The notes below the pieces were generated by a model. That model worked only from the letters and a program-made list of their open reading frames with translations, searched no databases and had not been told where the DNA came from. From Deltaproteobacteria bacterium (GTDB lineage: Bacteria; Desulfobacterota; Desulfuromonadia; Desulfuromonadales; Geopsychrobacteraceae), in contig JAADGW010000025.1 of the NCBI GenBank assembly GCA_013152145.1, positions 1-32,172 of the forward strand: a stretch of DNA of 32,172 bases, written 5' to 3'. The first letter of the stretch is position 1, and every line of letters begins with the position of its first letter. Positions 24,224 to 32,172 of the stretch are shown piece by piece. The position numbers were made by a program, and so were the translations under genes.

Positions 24224-24862
24224 ATGAAATCTGCAAGTGAGTTCTTCAGCAAAGAGGAACAGCAAGAGATTGAAGCTGCCGTCAAAGCCGCCGAAACCAG
24301 AACCAGCGGCGAAATCGTGCCGATGGTGGTCGATGCCAGTTACGAATATCCCCGTGCCGAACTGATCGGTGGCGGAACCTTGGCACTGGCGACCGGGCTG
24401 TTGGTCAGCTGGGCAGTCGGCGGCGAATCGATCTGGTGGTTTCTGCCGGTCTTCATCGTCAGCTTCTTTGTTTTTCAGCAGCTGATCCGCAACCTGCCCG
24501 ACCTGAAGCGCAAACTGATCCACCCGGGTGAATTCGATGTCGAAGTTCGGGAAAAAGCCCTGGTCAGCTTTGTCGAACAAGGGCTGCATGAAACCCGTGA
24601 TAAAACCGGCGTGCTGATTCTGATTTCCCTGTTTGAGCGCCGCGTGCAGGTACTGGCCGACAGCGGCATCAACGCCAAAGTGCCCCAAAATACCTGGGAT
24701 GAAATTGTTGAAATGATTGTTTCCGGACTGAAATCAGGTGATGCCTGCAATGCTGTCTGTAAGGCAGTGACCCGGTGCGGGGAATTGCTGCAGGAGCATT
24801 TCCCGATCAAGGATGATGACACCAACGAATTGCCGAACCTGATTATCGAAGAGAAAAGCTGA
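24224..24862 (+). CDS. Second TPM-domain membrane protein
   Basis: 212 aa. No signal peptide. TPM-like start (FFSKEEQQEIEAAVKAAETRTSGEIVPMVVDAS), two adjacent transmembrane helices (about 47-65 and 69-88), then the remainder of the domain (REKALVSFVEQGLHETRDKTGVLILISLFERRVQVLADSGI) ending in an acidic tail. TPM proteins of this shape usually accompany lemA and a YgcG-type TPM protein, as they do here; the three may form one membrane complex, which is inference. AGG lies 6 nt before the ATG. The gene stands 89 bp after the previous one and ends at a strong hairpin. Confidence 0.87.
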   Translation: MKSASEFFSKEEQQEIEAAVKAAETRTSGEIVPMVVDASYEYPRAELIGGGTLALATGLLVSWAVGGESIWWFLPVFIVSFFVFQQLIRNLPDLKRKLIHPGEFDVEVREKALVSFVEQGLHETRDKTGVLILISLFERRVQVLADSGINAKVPQNTWDEIVEMIVSGLKSGDACNAVCKAVTRCGELLQEHFPIKDDDTNELPNLIIEEKS

Positions 24863-24867
24863 CCGCA

Positions 24868-24896
24868 AACGGGAGCCGCATCAACCGGCTCCCGTT
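24868..24896. terminator. Shared hairpin at the ends of the TPM gene and tmcAL
   Basis: AACGGGAGCCG (24868-24878) and CGGCTCCCGTT (24886-24896) form a perfect 11-bp stem with a 7-nt loop, 5 bp after the TPM stop. The tmcAL stop codon (24883-24881) lies in its loop. T-tracts on both sides are short, so termination efficiency is uncertain. Confidence 0.6.
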
Positions 24897-26137
24897 CTCA
24901 CCTCTACAAAAAAATCCCGATTGCGCATCCCACCCGGCCAGTTTTTCAGCAGCAGCGTGTAGAGCTTGGTTGCCCGCAGTTCCAGATCAAGCTGCTGTAA
25001 CGACAGTCGATGTTCTTCCGACCCGGTGCCGTAAAACCGCTTCAACTGGGCATGTACGCGCGAGAAATTCTGCACCAGCGGCAGGCTGCGCTGTTTGCGG
25101 CTGCGGGCAAGAAACTGCGCCCCCTTTTCACTCAGGCCAAGCAGGTGCAGATACTGCGGCCCTGCGGCGAGCAGTTCTGCCGCCTGCGGTTTTTTAATCC
25201 CGAGCAGAACCGCCACCAGCAGCCGCTGAATTCGGGTGCGGGTCAGCTGCCGGGTTTTGATCCCGCTGATCAGCCCTTCCAGGTCAACGGCCTGGTCGGC
25301 GACCGCCAGCAAGCGATTTTCGATGCCGTTATCGACCAGCCAGCAGGCGGGCAGGCCATCAGGATCCCGCAGAATCAGTGCGAGCAATAAATCAGTATAA
25401 CGCTCAACCGAGAAGCACTGTCCCTTGTCCAACGCCGCCTGCAACCTTTTCATCGCAGCAACCGGGATCAACCTATCGACCGACTGCATTGCGGAGAGCA
25501 TTTTGCGGATGCCGGTAGCACTGGCGATATTCTGCACGCCGATGCCGGTGTCGTGATAACCGGCGCCGATCCGCTGAATGGTCAGCGGCTTGATGCTGCT
25601 GCCCGTCTGCAGCAGCGCCTGCAGATATTCGAGGCCGAGGATGTTGTTCGGTGCTGCCAGCGCTTTGGCATCCAAACGTTCAGGCAGAGATTCCGCCAAC
25701 AGTTTCGCACGAGCCTGCGGGTAGTTAAGCCCGTCACGCAACAGTCGCGACGTTTGCCGGGTTATTTCGTCAGCCTGCGTCACAAGCGTTTCGGCACACT
25801 GCTGCAACGGGCTCAATTCACCCGTCTCGCTGCCGAAGCAGAGGCCAGCAATTTCGCCGAGAGCCTCCAGCGCCTGTACCCCGCCGCGGGCAAAATCGGG
25901 TGCACTGCTACAAGCCCAGGGCAACGGCAATTCGACCACCAGATCGACTCCTGCCGCCAGCGCCATCTCGGCCCGCCGCCATTTATCGACCAGCGCCGGT
26001 TCGCCCCGCTGCAGAAAATGCCCGCTCATCACCGCCACCGAAACCTCGGCATCGGCCATTTTGAGACTTTCACGCAGATGATACAGATGACCATTGTGAA
26101 AGGGATTGTACTCGGTAATCAATCCAACACTGCGCAT
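24881..26137 (-). CDS. tmcAL: tRNA(Met) cytidine acetate ligase TmcAL
   Basis: 418 aa. TmcAL (YlbM, DUF795) uses acetate and ATP to make N4-acetylcytidine at the wobble base of elongator tRNA-Met in Bacillus subtilis. Motifs: N-terminal nucleotidyltransferase segment VGLITEYNPFHNGH with the HxGH-type site, VAVMSGHFLQRGEPAL, DKWRRAEMAL, VVELPLPWACSSA, LKAPNNILG-like LAAPNNILGLEYL, and SATGIRKML. The rest is a helical tRNA-binding region. The family is best known from Firmicutes. The start is three nt after the sfsA stop, so the two are co-transcribed. The ribosome-binding site is weak, in keeping with coupling to sfsA. Confidence 0.88.
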   Translation of the reverse strand: MRSVGLITEYNPFHNGHLYHLRESLKMADAEVSVAVMSGHFLQRGEPALVDKWRRAEMALAAGVDLVVELPLPWACSSAPDFARGGVQALEALGEIAGLCFGSETGELSPLQQCAETLVTQADEITRQTSRLLRDGLNYPQARAKLLAESLPERLDAKALAAPNNILGLEYLQALLQTGSSIKPLTIQRIGAGYHDTGIGVQNIASATGIRKMLSAMQSVDRLIPVAAMKRLQAALDKGQCFSVERYTDLLLALILRDPDGLPACWLVDNGIENRLLAVADQAVDLEGLISGIKTRQLTRTRIQRLLVAVLLGIKKPQAAELLAAGPQYLHLLGLSEKGAQFLARSRKQRSLPLVQNFSRVHAQLKRFYGTGSEEHRLSLQQLDLELRATKLYTLLLKNWPGGMRNRDFFVEVRTGAG

Positions 26138-26140
26138 AAG

Positions 26141-26833
26141 CTACAACACCACCGGAATCTGCTGCTGCACCCGGTTTTCGTCCGAGGTCACCAGCGTTTG
26201 GTAAGCCAACGCCTCCACCCCGCCGGCAACCACTTCACGCAGCAGCCGACCATACTCGGGGTCGATGTTGTCGGCCGGGGAAAACTCGGTCGCTTCACCG
26301 CGCTGAACGAGGAAAAAGATCACCGCACGATAGCCCTGTTGCTTCGCCGCCAGCAGCTCCCGCAGATGCTTCTGCCCACGGATGGTAACGGCGTCAGGAA
26401 AACAGGCGGTCGATTCTCCTTTGATCAGAGTGACGTTCTTCACTTCGAGCAGCACTTGTTCGTCAGCTTTTTTCAGCAGAAAATCGATACGACTGGCGCC
26501 GAATCTGAATTCGGGGGTCACCGCATAACCGGTCAGTCCCGCAATCCAGCCCTTGCGTAGCGCCTCTTCCACCAGTCGGTTGGTCCGCTGAGTGTGCGTA
26601 TCGACCCAGTCGTCACCGACACGGATCAACTCCAGGGTATATTTCAGTTTACGCTGCGGATCGTCCGCTCTGGAGATCAGCACCCGGTACCCGGGTACGG
26701 CGCACTGTTGCATACTGCCGGTATTCGGCGTGTGGGCGGTGACAACCGTCGCGTCGGGCAGTTCAACATCGACGAAAAAACGCTTGTAGCGTCGCAGCAG
26801 AACCCCTTCGAGCAAGGGAGATGGCAGTTTCAT
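26141..26833 (-). CDS. sfsA: DNA/RNA nuclease SfsA family protein
   Basis: 230 aa. SfsA was named as a multicopy regulator of maltose genes in E. coli and is related to restriction-like nucleases. Seen: LLRRYKRFFVDVEL at the N-terminus (OB-like), VTAHTPNTGSM, VDTHTQRTNRLVEEAL, EFRFGASRIDFLL, then LLEVKNVTL (Glu and Lys of the PD-(D/E)XK-type core), FPDAVTIRGQKHLRELL, and FSPADNIDPEYGRLL near the end. GGAGG lies 5 nt before the ATG. It is first gene of an sfsA-tmcAL pair and divergent from the acyl-CoA ligase. Intact and of normal length. Confidence 0.94.
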   Translation of the reverse strand: MKLPSPLLEGVLLRRYKRFFVDVELPDATVVTAHTPNTGSMQQCAVPGYRVLISRADDPQRKLKYTLELIRVGDDWVDTHTQRTNRLVEEALRKGWIAGLTGYAVTPEFRFGASRIDFLLKKADEQVLLEVKNVTLIKGESTACFPDAVTIRGQKHLRELLAAKQQGYRAVIFFLVQRGEATEFSPADNIDPEYGRLLREVVAGGVEALAYQTLVTSDENRVQQQIPVVL

Positions 26834-26911
26834 GACGTCCTCCGGAAAGGTGAGGCACTATTCTACCCTGTAGGGATCCGCCTCGACAAGCAACTCCCCT
26901 CGCAACTCCTC

Positions 26912-26940
26912 TTGCCATTGCCCGAGCCGCCCCGTATAGT
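26912..26940 (+). promoter_or_regulatory. Promoter of the acyl-CoA ligase gene
   Basis: TTGCCA (26912-26917), a 17-bp spacer and TATAGT (26935-26940), 55 bp before the ATG at 26996. Both boxes are close to the sigma-70 consensus with ideal spacing. Confidence 0.6.
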
Positions 26941-26995
26941 TCTGTTTTCATCAACCCGCCGCTTCAAGACAGTAAACGGTCGAAAGGAGTCTCGC

Positions 26996-28636
26996 ATGTC
27001 CGACAACCTGATTCAACGTACCATGTCTGCCTACACTTATCCGCTGCTGATCAAAAACCTGTTGCAGGCTCCGGTGGTTGATGAACCGCAGCAACAGATC
27101 GTCTACCGCGACCAGATGCGTTTCACCTACGCCGAATTTCGTCAGCGGGTTCAGAAGCTGGCCAACACATTAACTGAAATCGGCGTCAAACCGGGCGACA
27201 CCGTGGCGGTGATGGACTGGGACAGCCATCGCTACCTGGAATGTTTCTACGCGGTACCGATGCTCGGCGCGGTGCTGCACACGGTCAACATCCGCCTGTC
27301 GCCGGAGCAGATCCTTTACACCATCGACCACGCCGAAGACGACTACATTCTGGTCAACGAGGAATTTCTGCCGATCCTCGAGCAGATCAAGGGCCGGATC
27401 GACACGGTCAAAGGCTACGTGCTGCTGCAGGATGGCCAACAGCAACCGGAAACCTCGCTGACCTTTGAAGGAGAATACGAGGCGCTGCTCGATGCCGCCG
27501 ACGATCATTTCGAGTTCGTCGATTTAGACGAAAACACCCGCGCCACCACCTTCTACACCACCGGCACCACCGGCCTGCCGAAGGGCGTTTATTTCAGCCA
27601 CCGACAACTGGTACTGCACACCCTCGGCGTGCTGGCGGCGATGGGGACCCCGGCCGGACAGGGACGTTTCCATCAAAAAGATGTCTACATGCCGATCACA
27701 CCGATGTTTCACGTCCACGCCTGGGGCTTTCCCTATGTGGCGACGGCCCTCGGTATCAAGCAGGTCTACCCCGGCAAGTACGCCCCGGAGCTGTTGCTCA
27801 ATCTGCTCGAAAAGGAACAGGTCACCCTCTCCCACTGTGTGCCGACCATCCTGCATCTGCTGATCAGCCACCCGCGCTGGGCCGAAATTGATCTGTCCAA
27901 CTGGAAGGTGCTGATCGGCGGCGCGGCCCTGCCGAAAGCAATGTGTCGGGCGGCGCTGGAAAAAGGGATCGATATTTTCAGCGGCTACGGCATGTCGGAG
28001 ACCTGCCCGGTGCTGACCATCGCCCACTTCAGCGAAGAAGATCTGGCCGAGGATGAAGAGCTGGAGATCCGCTGCAAAACCGGCCGACCGATGCCGCTGG
28101 TCGACCTGCGGGTAGCCGATGAGCAATTGGCGGAAGTCCCACGTGACGGCGAGAGCGTCGGTGAAATCGTCGTCCGTGCTCCCTGGCTGACACAGGGCTA
28201 CCTGAAGGATCAGCGCAATTCCGAAAACCTCTGGCGCGGCGGCTACCTGCACACCGGTGATGTCGCCCATCGCAACAAGCAGAACTACGTCAAGATCACC
28301 GACCGGATCAAGGATGTCATCAAAATCGGCGGCGAGTGGGTTTCTTCGCTGGAACTGGAAGACCTGCTCTGCACCCATCCGGCGATCGGCGAAACGGCGG
28401 TCATCGGCCTGCCGGACGACAAGTGGGGCGAAAAACCGCTGGCGCTGGTAGTGAAGAAAGCCGCTGCCGAGGTCAGTGAAAAAGAGCTGTTGCAACATAT
28501 TCGCGGCTTCGTCGACAAAGGCATCATCTCCAAACAGGTGGTGCTGCTGAAAGTGCAGTTCGTCGAGGCGATCGACAAAACCAGCGTCGGCAAAATCAAC
28601 AAACGGCTCCTGCGGGAAAAATATCAGCGGAGATAA
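26996..28636 (+). CDS. Fatty acid--CoA ligase (AlkK-like acyl-CoA synthetase)
   Basis: 546 aa AMP-forming enzyme that activates a carboxylic acid to its CoA thioester. Motifs: phosphate loop [44 protein letters not shown], hinge region [26 protein letters not shown], and a C-terminal lysine in [13 protein letters not shown] for adenylation. The opening [15 protein letters not shown] is like AlkK/medium-chain fatty-acid ligases; chain length is inferred. AAAGGAG lies 6 nt before the ATG at 26996; upstream in-frame codons overlap the promoter and are excluded. It stands alone, so the substrate cannot be deduced from neighbours. Confidence 0.92.
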   Translation: MSDNLIQRTMSAYTYPLLIKNLLQAPVVDEPQQQIVYRDQMRFTYAEFRQRVQKLANTLTEIGVKPGDTVAVMDWDSHRYLECFYAVPMLGAVLHTVNIRLSPEQILYTIDHAEDDYILVNEEFLPILEQIKGRIDTVKGYVLLQDGQQQPETSLTFEGEYEALLDAADDHFEFVDLDENTRATTFYTTGTTGLPKGVYFSHRQLVLHTLGVLAAMGTPAGQGRFHQKDVYMPITPMFHVHAWGFPYVATALGIKQVYPGKYAPELLLNLLEKEQVTLSHCVPTILHLLISHPRWAEIDLSNWKVLIGGAALPKAMCRAALEKGIDIFSGYGMSETCPVLTIAHFSEEDLAEDEELEIRCKTGRPMPLVDLRVADEQLAEVPRDGESVGEIVVRAPWLTQGYLKDQRNSENLWRGGYLHTGDVAHRNKQNYVKITDRIKDVIKIGGEWVSSLELEDLLCTHPAIGETAVIGLPDDKWGEKPLALVVKKAAAEVSEKELLQHIRGFVDKGIISKQVVLLKVQFVEAIDKTSVGKINKRLLREKYQRR

Positions 28637-28716
28637 TTGCCGATAGAGCTGGGGCACTGAGAGTCTCCGATTTGCCAGGTTCGGGCTTCGGAGAAACGGT
28701 CGGTCAAAGCATTTAA

Positions 28717-28734
28717 CTCGTCATTACTTACGAG
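28717..28734. promoter_or_regulatory. Dyad CTCGT-N8-ACGAG upstream of hipBA
   Basis: A perfect 5-bp dyad with an 8-bp gap, 41 bp upstream of the hipBA -35 box. E. coli HipB binds a dyad of the same geometry (TATCC-N8-GGATA) of different sequence, so this is a candidate HipB operator; only one copy is seen. Confidence 0.4.
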
Positions 28735-28774
28735 ACAATCAATGAAAATCAAATAACATGACAAATATGACGAC

Positions 28775-28816
28775 TTGACTATAAAAAGTGTTACTGCTAT
28801 AAATCTTCACATGTGA
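28775..28816 (+). promoter_or_regulatory. hipBA promoter with palindrome at the start site
   Basis: TTGACT (28775-28780), a 17-bp spacer and TATAAA (28798-28803) form a near-consensus sigma-70 promoter. The perfect palindrome TCACATGTGA (28807-28816) covers the likely transcription start, a position where a bound repressor would block initiation. Autoregulation by HipB is expected for the family. The surrounding DNA is clearly more AT-rich than its neighbours. Confidence 0.65.
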
Positions 28817-28862
28817 CGAATTATTCCCTTTTCAGGCCCGTTAATCGTTATTACTGGCGACT

Positions 28863-29213
28863 ATGAAGATATCCGAACTTCTCACCGATGATGCCATTCT
28901 TGCCGAAATCGGTGAGCGGCTGACGCGACATCGACTTGACCTGCAATTGACCCAGGCCGAGGTGGCGGAACAGGCCGGGGTGGCCAAGCGAACGCTGGAG
29001 CGGATCGAAGCCGGGCACTCGGCACAGATGTCGAGCATGATCCGTATTTTTCGGGTGCTCGATCTGCTGCCCGGGCTGGAGCTGCTGCTGCCTGAAACTG
29101 CACCGGGACCGATTGATCTGCTCAAACGCAAAGGCAAGCGCAGACAACGGGCCACGAAACGGCGTCATCCAGAGTCGGCTGACCACCCCTGGAGCTGGAG
29201 TGAAGACTCATGA
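28863..29213 (+). CDS. hipB: HipB-like antitoxin, XRE-family regulator
   Basis: 116 aa. A classical helix-turn-helix lies at about 29-55 (LTQAEVAEQAGVAKRTLERIEAG) within an XRE domain, followed by MIRIFRVLDLLPGLELLLPE, a block common in HipB proteins. The tail is strongly basic (LLKRKGKRRQRATKRRHPE) and ends in HPWSWSED. The antitoxin binds HipA and represses the operon. Its stop overlaps the hipA start (ATGA). A near-consensus promoter and palindromes lie upstream. The first ATG gives the full domain; the ribosome-binding site is weak. Confidence 0.9.
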   Translation: MKISELLTDDAILAEIGERLTRHRLDLQLTQAEVAEQAGVAKRTLERIEAGHSAQMSSMIRIFRVLDLLPGLELLLPETAPGPIDLLKRKGKRRQRATKRRHPESADHPWSWSEDS

Positions 29214-30514
29214 CCACGCTGGCCGAGGTCAGACTCTGGGGACGGACCATCGGCGCGGTCTCACTGGCCGACGGCGACGAGGTGGCGGCGTTCGAGTACG
29301 ATCCGGCCTTTGCGCAAAGCGGTATCGAACTTTCTCCGCTGGTCATGCCGCTGGCGACACACATCTATCGCTTCCCCGAATTATCCCGACAGACCTTTCA
29401 CGGTCTGCCCGGATTACTGGCGGACTCCCTGCCGGACAGATTCGGCAACGCCCTGATCAACACCTGGCTGGCCACCCGGGGACGACAGCCGGACTCGTTC
29501 AACGCGGTTGAACGGCTGTGCTATACGGGCGAAAGAGGCATGGGCGCGCTGGAATTCGTCCCCGCAATCGGGCCGAAAGCCCGCAAAGCCAACCGGATCC
29601 AGATTGATCAGCTGGTCGAGCTGGCCTCGGAGCTGCTGTTGCAACGTAACGGCCTGCAGGTTTCATTCACCGTCGGCAGCAAAGAACGGGCACTCAACGA
29701 TATTCTGCGGGTCGGCACATCGGCCGGCGGCGCCCGCGCCAAGGCGGTGATCGCCTGGAATCCGACAACCAACGAGGTGCGTTCCGGCCAGATCGCGGCC
29801 GATGAAGGTTTTGAATACTGGCTGCTTAAATTTGACGGGGTCAGGGGAAACCGCGACAAGGAACTCGAAGATCCGCAAGGCTACGGCGTGATCGAGTACG
29901 CCTATTATCGTATGGCAAAGGACTGCGGGATCGCTATCAGCGACTGCCGTCTGTTTGAGGAAAACGGCCGACGGCATTTCATGGCCCGGCGCTTTGACCG
30001 GCTCGCGGGCGGCAGAAAACTGCACATGCAGTCCCTTGGTGCGCTGGCCCATTACGATTTCAATCTGGCCGGTGCCTACAGCTATGAACAAGCTTTGCTG
30101 GTCATACGCCAGCTGGGTTTACCGATGAGTGCCGTCGAGGAGCAGTTTCGCCGCATGGTGTTCAACGTCGTTGCCCGCAATCAGGATGACCATGTCAAAA
30201 ACATCGCTTTTCTGATGGATAAATCGGGCCGCTGGTCGCTGTCGCCGGCATTCGATATAACCTACAGCTACAACCCGGCAGGCAGCTGGACGAACAGCCA
30301 TCAGATGACCATCAACAGCAAACGGACCAACTTTACGCTGGACGATTTTAAAGCCTGTGCCCGGGCGGCTGCGCTGAAACGGGGCCGGGCGGAGAAAATC
30401 ATTGCCGAGGTTAAACAGGTCGTCGCAAACTGGAAGCACTATGCAGACGCTGCCGGTGTCGACCCCTTACAACGTGATCAGATCGCAGCTACGCTGCGGC
30501 TGGATGATTTCTAG
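29210..30514 (+). CDS. hipA: HipA-like toxin, Ser/Thr protein kinase
   Basis: 434 aa. HipA kinases of the E. coli type phosphorylate glutamyl-tRNA synthetase, stop translation and cause persistence; the target of this one is unknown. N-subdomain 1 (1-100) includes LPGLLADSLPDRFG. Kinase features: the glycine-rich GTSAGGARAKAV with Ser171 in the autophosphorylation-loop position, YWLLKFDG (Lys207, ATP binding), HFMARRFDR, catalytic RNQDDHVKN (323-331), and LSPAFDITYSYN with the metal-binding Asp349. All catalytic positions look intact, so the toxin should be active. The start overlaps hipB by 4 nt. The MoxR gene follows after 46 bp. Confidence 0.93.
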   Translation: MTTLAEVRLWGRTIGAVSLADGDEVAAFEYDPAFAQSGIELSPLVMPLATHIYRFPELSRQTFHGLPGLLADSLPDRFGNALINTWLATRGRQPDSFNAVERLCYTGERGMGALEFVPAIGPKARKANRIQIDQLVELASELLLQRNGLQVSFTVGSKERALNDILRVGTSAGGARAKAVIAWNPTTNEVRSGQIAADEGFEYWLLKFDGVRGNRDKELEDPQGYGVIEYAYYRMAKDCGIAISDCRLFEENGRRHFMARRFDRLAGGRKLHMQSLGALAHYDFNLAGAYSYEQALLVIRQLGLPMSAVEEQFRRMVFNVVARNQDDHVKNIAFLMDKSGRWSLSPAFDITYSYNPAGSWTNSHQMTINSKRTNFTLDDFKACARAAALKRGRAEKIIAEVKQVVANWKHYADAAGVDPLQRDQIAATLRLDDF

Positions 30515-30560
30515 CAGGTTGTCCCAGCAAGGATGACATCAAATAACCAACAGGATAATC

Positions 30561-31403
30561 ATGAAATTTACTGGAACCGATTCTTATGTGGCAACCGATG
30601 ATCTGAACCTGGCGGTGAATGCCGCTATCACTCTGGGCCGACCGCTGCTGATCAAGGGTGAACCAGGCACCGGCAAAACCATGCTCGCTGAAGAGGTGGC
30701 AAAAAGCCTGAACATGCCGCTGTTTCAGTGGCATATCAAGTCGACCACCAAGGCCAATCAGGGCCTGTACGAATATGATGCGGTCTCGCGGCTGCGCGAT
30801 TCACAGCTTGGCGATGAACGCGTCCACGACATCGGCAACTACATCGTCAAGGGTAAACTGTGGGAGGCGTTCGAGTCGGAGCAGCGGGCCGTGCTGCTGA
30901 TCGACGAGATTGACAAGGCTGATATTGAGTTCCCCAACGATCTGCTGCAGGAACTCGACCGCATGGAGTTTTACGTCTATGAAACCCGGCAGTTGATCAA
31001 GGCCCAAAACCGGCCGGTGATCATCATCACCAGCAACAACGAAAAGGAGCTGCCCGACGCCTTTTTACGGCGCTGTTTCTTCCACTACATTCGCTTTCCC
31101 GAAGCCGAAACCATGGAGCAGATTGTCGAGGTTCACTATCCGGGGATCAAAAAAAACCTGCTTAAAAGTGCCCTCGAAACCTTCTTCGGCATGCGCGAAG
31201 TCCCCGGTCTGAAGAAGAAACCCTCCACCTCCGAACTGCTCGACTGGCTCAAACTGCTGGTCGCCGAGGATATCCCGGCTGAGGTTCTGCAGAGCAAACA
31301 GGCCGCCAAAGTGATTCCACCGCTGCACGGTGCGCTGCTGAAAAATGAGCAGGATCTGGGTCTGTTCGAACGGCTGGTCGGCATGACCCGGCGCGGACGT
31401 TGA
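30561..31403 (+). CDS. MoxR-family AAA+ ATPase
   Basis: 280 aa. P-loop GEPGTGKT at about 34-41, Walker B LLIDEID (115-121), sensor-1 ITSNNE, arginine finger region LPDAFLRRCFFHYI. It is a short MoxR/CoxD-type chaperone ATPase; such proteins work with a von Willebrand A partner to insert metals or mature enzymes. The expected partner begins at 31629. AGGA lies 6 nt before the ATG. The usual tight spacing of the pair is broken here by a 225-bp gap filled with a palindromic repeat. The C-terminal segment 210-270 (SALETFFGMREVPGLKKKPS) is a family-typical lid region. Confidence 0.9.
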   Translation: MKFTGTDSYVATDDLNLAVNAAITLGRPLLIKGEPGTGKTMLAEEVAKSLNMPLFQWHIKSTTKANQGLYEYDAVSRLRDSQLGDERVHDIGNYIVKGKLWEAFESEQRAVLLIDEIDKADIEFPNDLLQELDRMEFYVYETRQLIKAQNRPVIIITSNNEKELPDAFLRRCFFHYIRFPEAETMEQIVEVHYPGIKKNLLKSALETFFGMREVPGLKKKPSTSELLDWLKLLVAEDIPAEVLQSKQAAKVIPPLHGALLKNEQDLGLFERLVGMTRRGR

Positions 31404-31412
31404 CAACCAAAC

Positions 31413-31606
31413 CTTTAGCCACCAAGGCGCCAAGAAAGGCAAAGGCTTTTTAACGCAGAGGTGGAGAGAGGGAGAGAACGCAGAGAAATTCTGAGGGCTC
31501 TTTGCCCAAAGCTTAAAACCAAAATTAATGGTTTTTCTCTCCGTCTCAGCTTCTTCGCGTCTCTCCGTTAAACTTGTTTTTCTTGGCGCCTTGGTGGCAA
31601 ACCTTA
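31413..31606. repeat. Long imperfect palindrome between the MoxR and VWA genes
   Basis: A perfect 20-bp inverted repeat GCCACCAAGGCGCCAAGAAA (31418-31437) and TTTCTTGGCGCCTTGGTGGC (31579-31598) bounds the element. Inside, TTAACGCAGAGG and GGAGAGAGGGAGAG-type purine-rich sequence faces CCGTCTCAGC...CTCTCCGTTAA, so the symmetry continues imperfectly to the centre. Small hairpins GGGC/GCCC and AAAACC/GGTTTT sit in the middle. No frame is coding. Repeats of this kind (CCACCAAGG...CCAAGAA plus CGCAGAGA runs) recur in many environmental bacterial genomes, but their function is unknown to me. Confidence 0.8.
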
Positions 31607-31628
31607 AGTTTCTGAAAGCTTCAATATT

Positions 31629-32172
31629 ATGCTGGTCGATTTTTTTCTGCAGTTGAAACAGGCCAAAGTCCCGGTCACTATTCGCGAGTATCTGAGCCTG
31701 CTCGAAGCCCTCGATCAGCAGGTTGTCTGGGGCAGTGTTGAGGATTTTTACTATCTGGCGCGCCTCTGTCTGGTTAAGGACGAGGCACACTTCGACAAAT
31801 TCGACCGGGTTTTTGCCCGGTATTTTGACGGCATCACCGATCTCGGAGCAGAGATCGAGGCCCATATCCCTGAAGAATGGCTCCGCAAACTCTCCGAGCT
31901 GGTCCTCTCCGAAGAAGAGAAGGCCCGGATCGAAGCCCTCGGCGGTTTTGAAAAGCTGATGGAAACCCTGAAGAAAAGACTGGCCGAGCAGAAGGAACGC
32001 CATCAGGGCGGCAGCAAGTGGATCGGCACCGGCGGCCGTTCCCCGTTCGGGGCCTACGGCTACAACCCCGAAGGCATCCGCATCGGCCAGGAGGAGTCCC
32101 GCCACCGCCGGGCGGTCAAGGTCTGGGACCGGCGTGAGTTCAAAAACCTCGATGGTTCCGTCGAATTGGGAA
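31629..32172 (+). CDS. CoxE/VWA-type protein, N-terminal part, cut by window end
   Basis: 181 codons visible. The sequence (VDFFLQLKQAKVPVTIREYLSLLEAL..., FYYLARLCLVKDEAHFDKFDRVFARYF) is typical of the N-terminal helical region of VWA-containing CoxE-like proteins. A charged segment and WIGTGGRSPFGAYGYNPEGIRIGQ follow. The von Willebrand A domain with its metal-ion site would lie beyond the window. It is the usual partner of the MoxR ATPase encoded just before it. The ATG at 31629 has only a poor ribosome-binding site (GAAAG), possibly a result of the repeat insertion upstream. Confidence 0.85.
   Translation, partial: MLVDFFLQLKQAKVPVTIREYLSLLEALDQQVVWGSVEDFYYLARLCLVKDEAHFDKFDRVFARYFDGITDLGAEIEAHIPEEWLRKLSELVLSEEEKARIEALGGFEKLMETLKKRLAEQKERHQGGSKWIGTGGRSPFGAYGYNPEGIRIGQEESRHRRAVKVWDRREFKNLDGSVELG

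Noticed and set aside
27524-28657. 377-codon minus-strand frame over the acyl-CoA ligase
   Set aside because: Antisense shadow of a well-conserved AMP-forming enzyme.
31065-32105. 346-codon minus-strand frame spanning MoxR, the palindrome and the VWA gene
   Set aside because: Crosses a non-coding repeat and lies opposite two recognised genes; no family match.
1-32172. CRISPR arrays, tRNA or rRNA genes
   Set aside because: No regularly spaced repeats, no tRNA T-loop pattern in intergenic DNA and no rRNA-like sequence were noticed by eye; a tRNAscan/CRISPR search was not possible.

Overview
The window reads as chromosomal DNA of a Desulfuromonadales/Geobacter-like member of the Desulfobacterota (the former Deltaproteobacteria). 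This is an inference. It rests on a fused ThiE-ThiD protein, a short-form ThiC, a periplasmic triheme c7-type cytochrome, a PilZ protein, a Cache-PAS hybrid histidine kinase, LemA/TPM genes, RdgC and moderately high G+C. No rRNA, tRNA, CRISPR array, phage or intact transposase gene was seen.

Layout. 1-4374: 3'-truncated alanine racemase (alr, minus), a 557-bp non-coding stretch, then thiED and thiC (thiamine pyrimidine branch and thiamine phosphate assembly). 4427-6499: speD (S-adenosylmethionine decarboxylase, behind a perfect hairpin) and a ChaN-PDZ lipoprotein. 6531-9549: class II aldolase fba (minus) and a long-form GAPDH (plus), divergent, plus terminators. 9573-10993: rpsU and an RlmL-type THUMP methyltransferase (both minus). 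11124-14321: triheme cytochrome, PilZ protein, J-domain protein and RdgC. 14370-15073: structured leader and a secreted Cache protein. 15199-18479 (minus): clpS-clpA-aat, a compact N-degron proteolysis operon. 18569-22753: a small membrane protein, a YkgJ-type cysteine-cluster protein and a hybrid histidine kinase. 22834-24862: lemA and two TPM-domain genes. 24881-26833 (minus): sfsA-tmcAL. 26996-28636: acyl-CoA ligase. 28717-30514: hipBA toxin-antitoxin with a clear promoter. 30561-32172: MoxR ATPase and the start of a CoxE/VWA-type partner, separated by a long palindromic repeat.

Two results stand out. First, four copies (131, 143, 55 and 43 bp) of a non-autonomous palindromic element are present. 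Three keep GTAAC...GTTAC terminal inverted repeats, and all four are bordered by 8-bp target duplications (two perfect, two 7/8). GTAA ends and 8-bp duplications are the hallmark of the IS66 family, so these look like IS66-mobilised MITEs. They sit in front of thiED, between fba and gap, in the leader of the Cache gene, and in the loop of a hairpin between convergent genes. Second, the J-domain protein at 12309-13082 carries four tandem units, about 29 residues apart, whose spacing matches the c-di-GMP-binding MshEN motif. It lies directly after a PilZ (c-di-GMP receptor) gene, which suggests an undescribed link between a DnaK co-chaperone and c-di-GMP.
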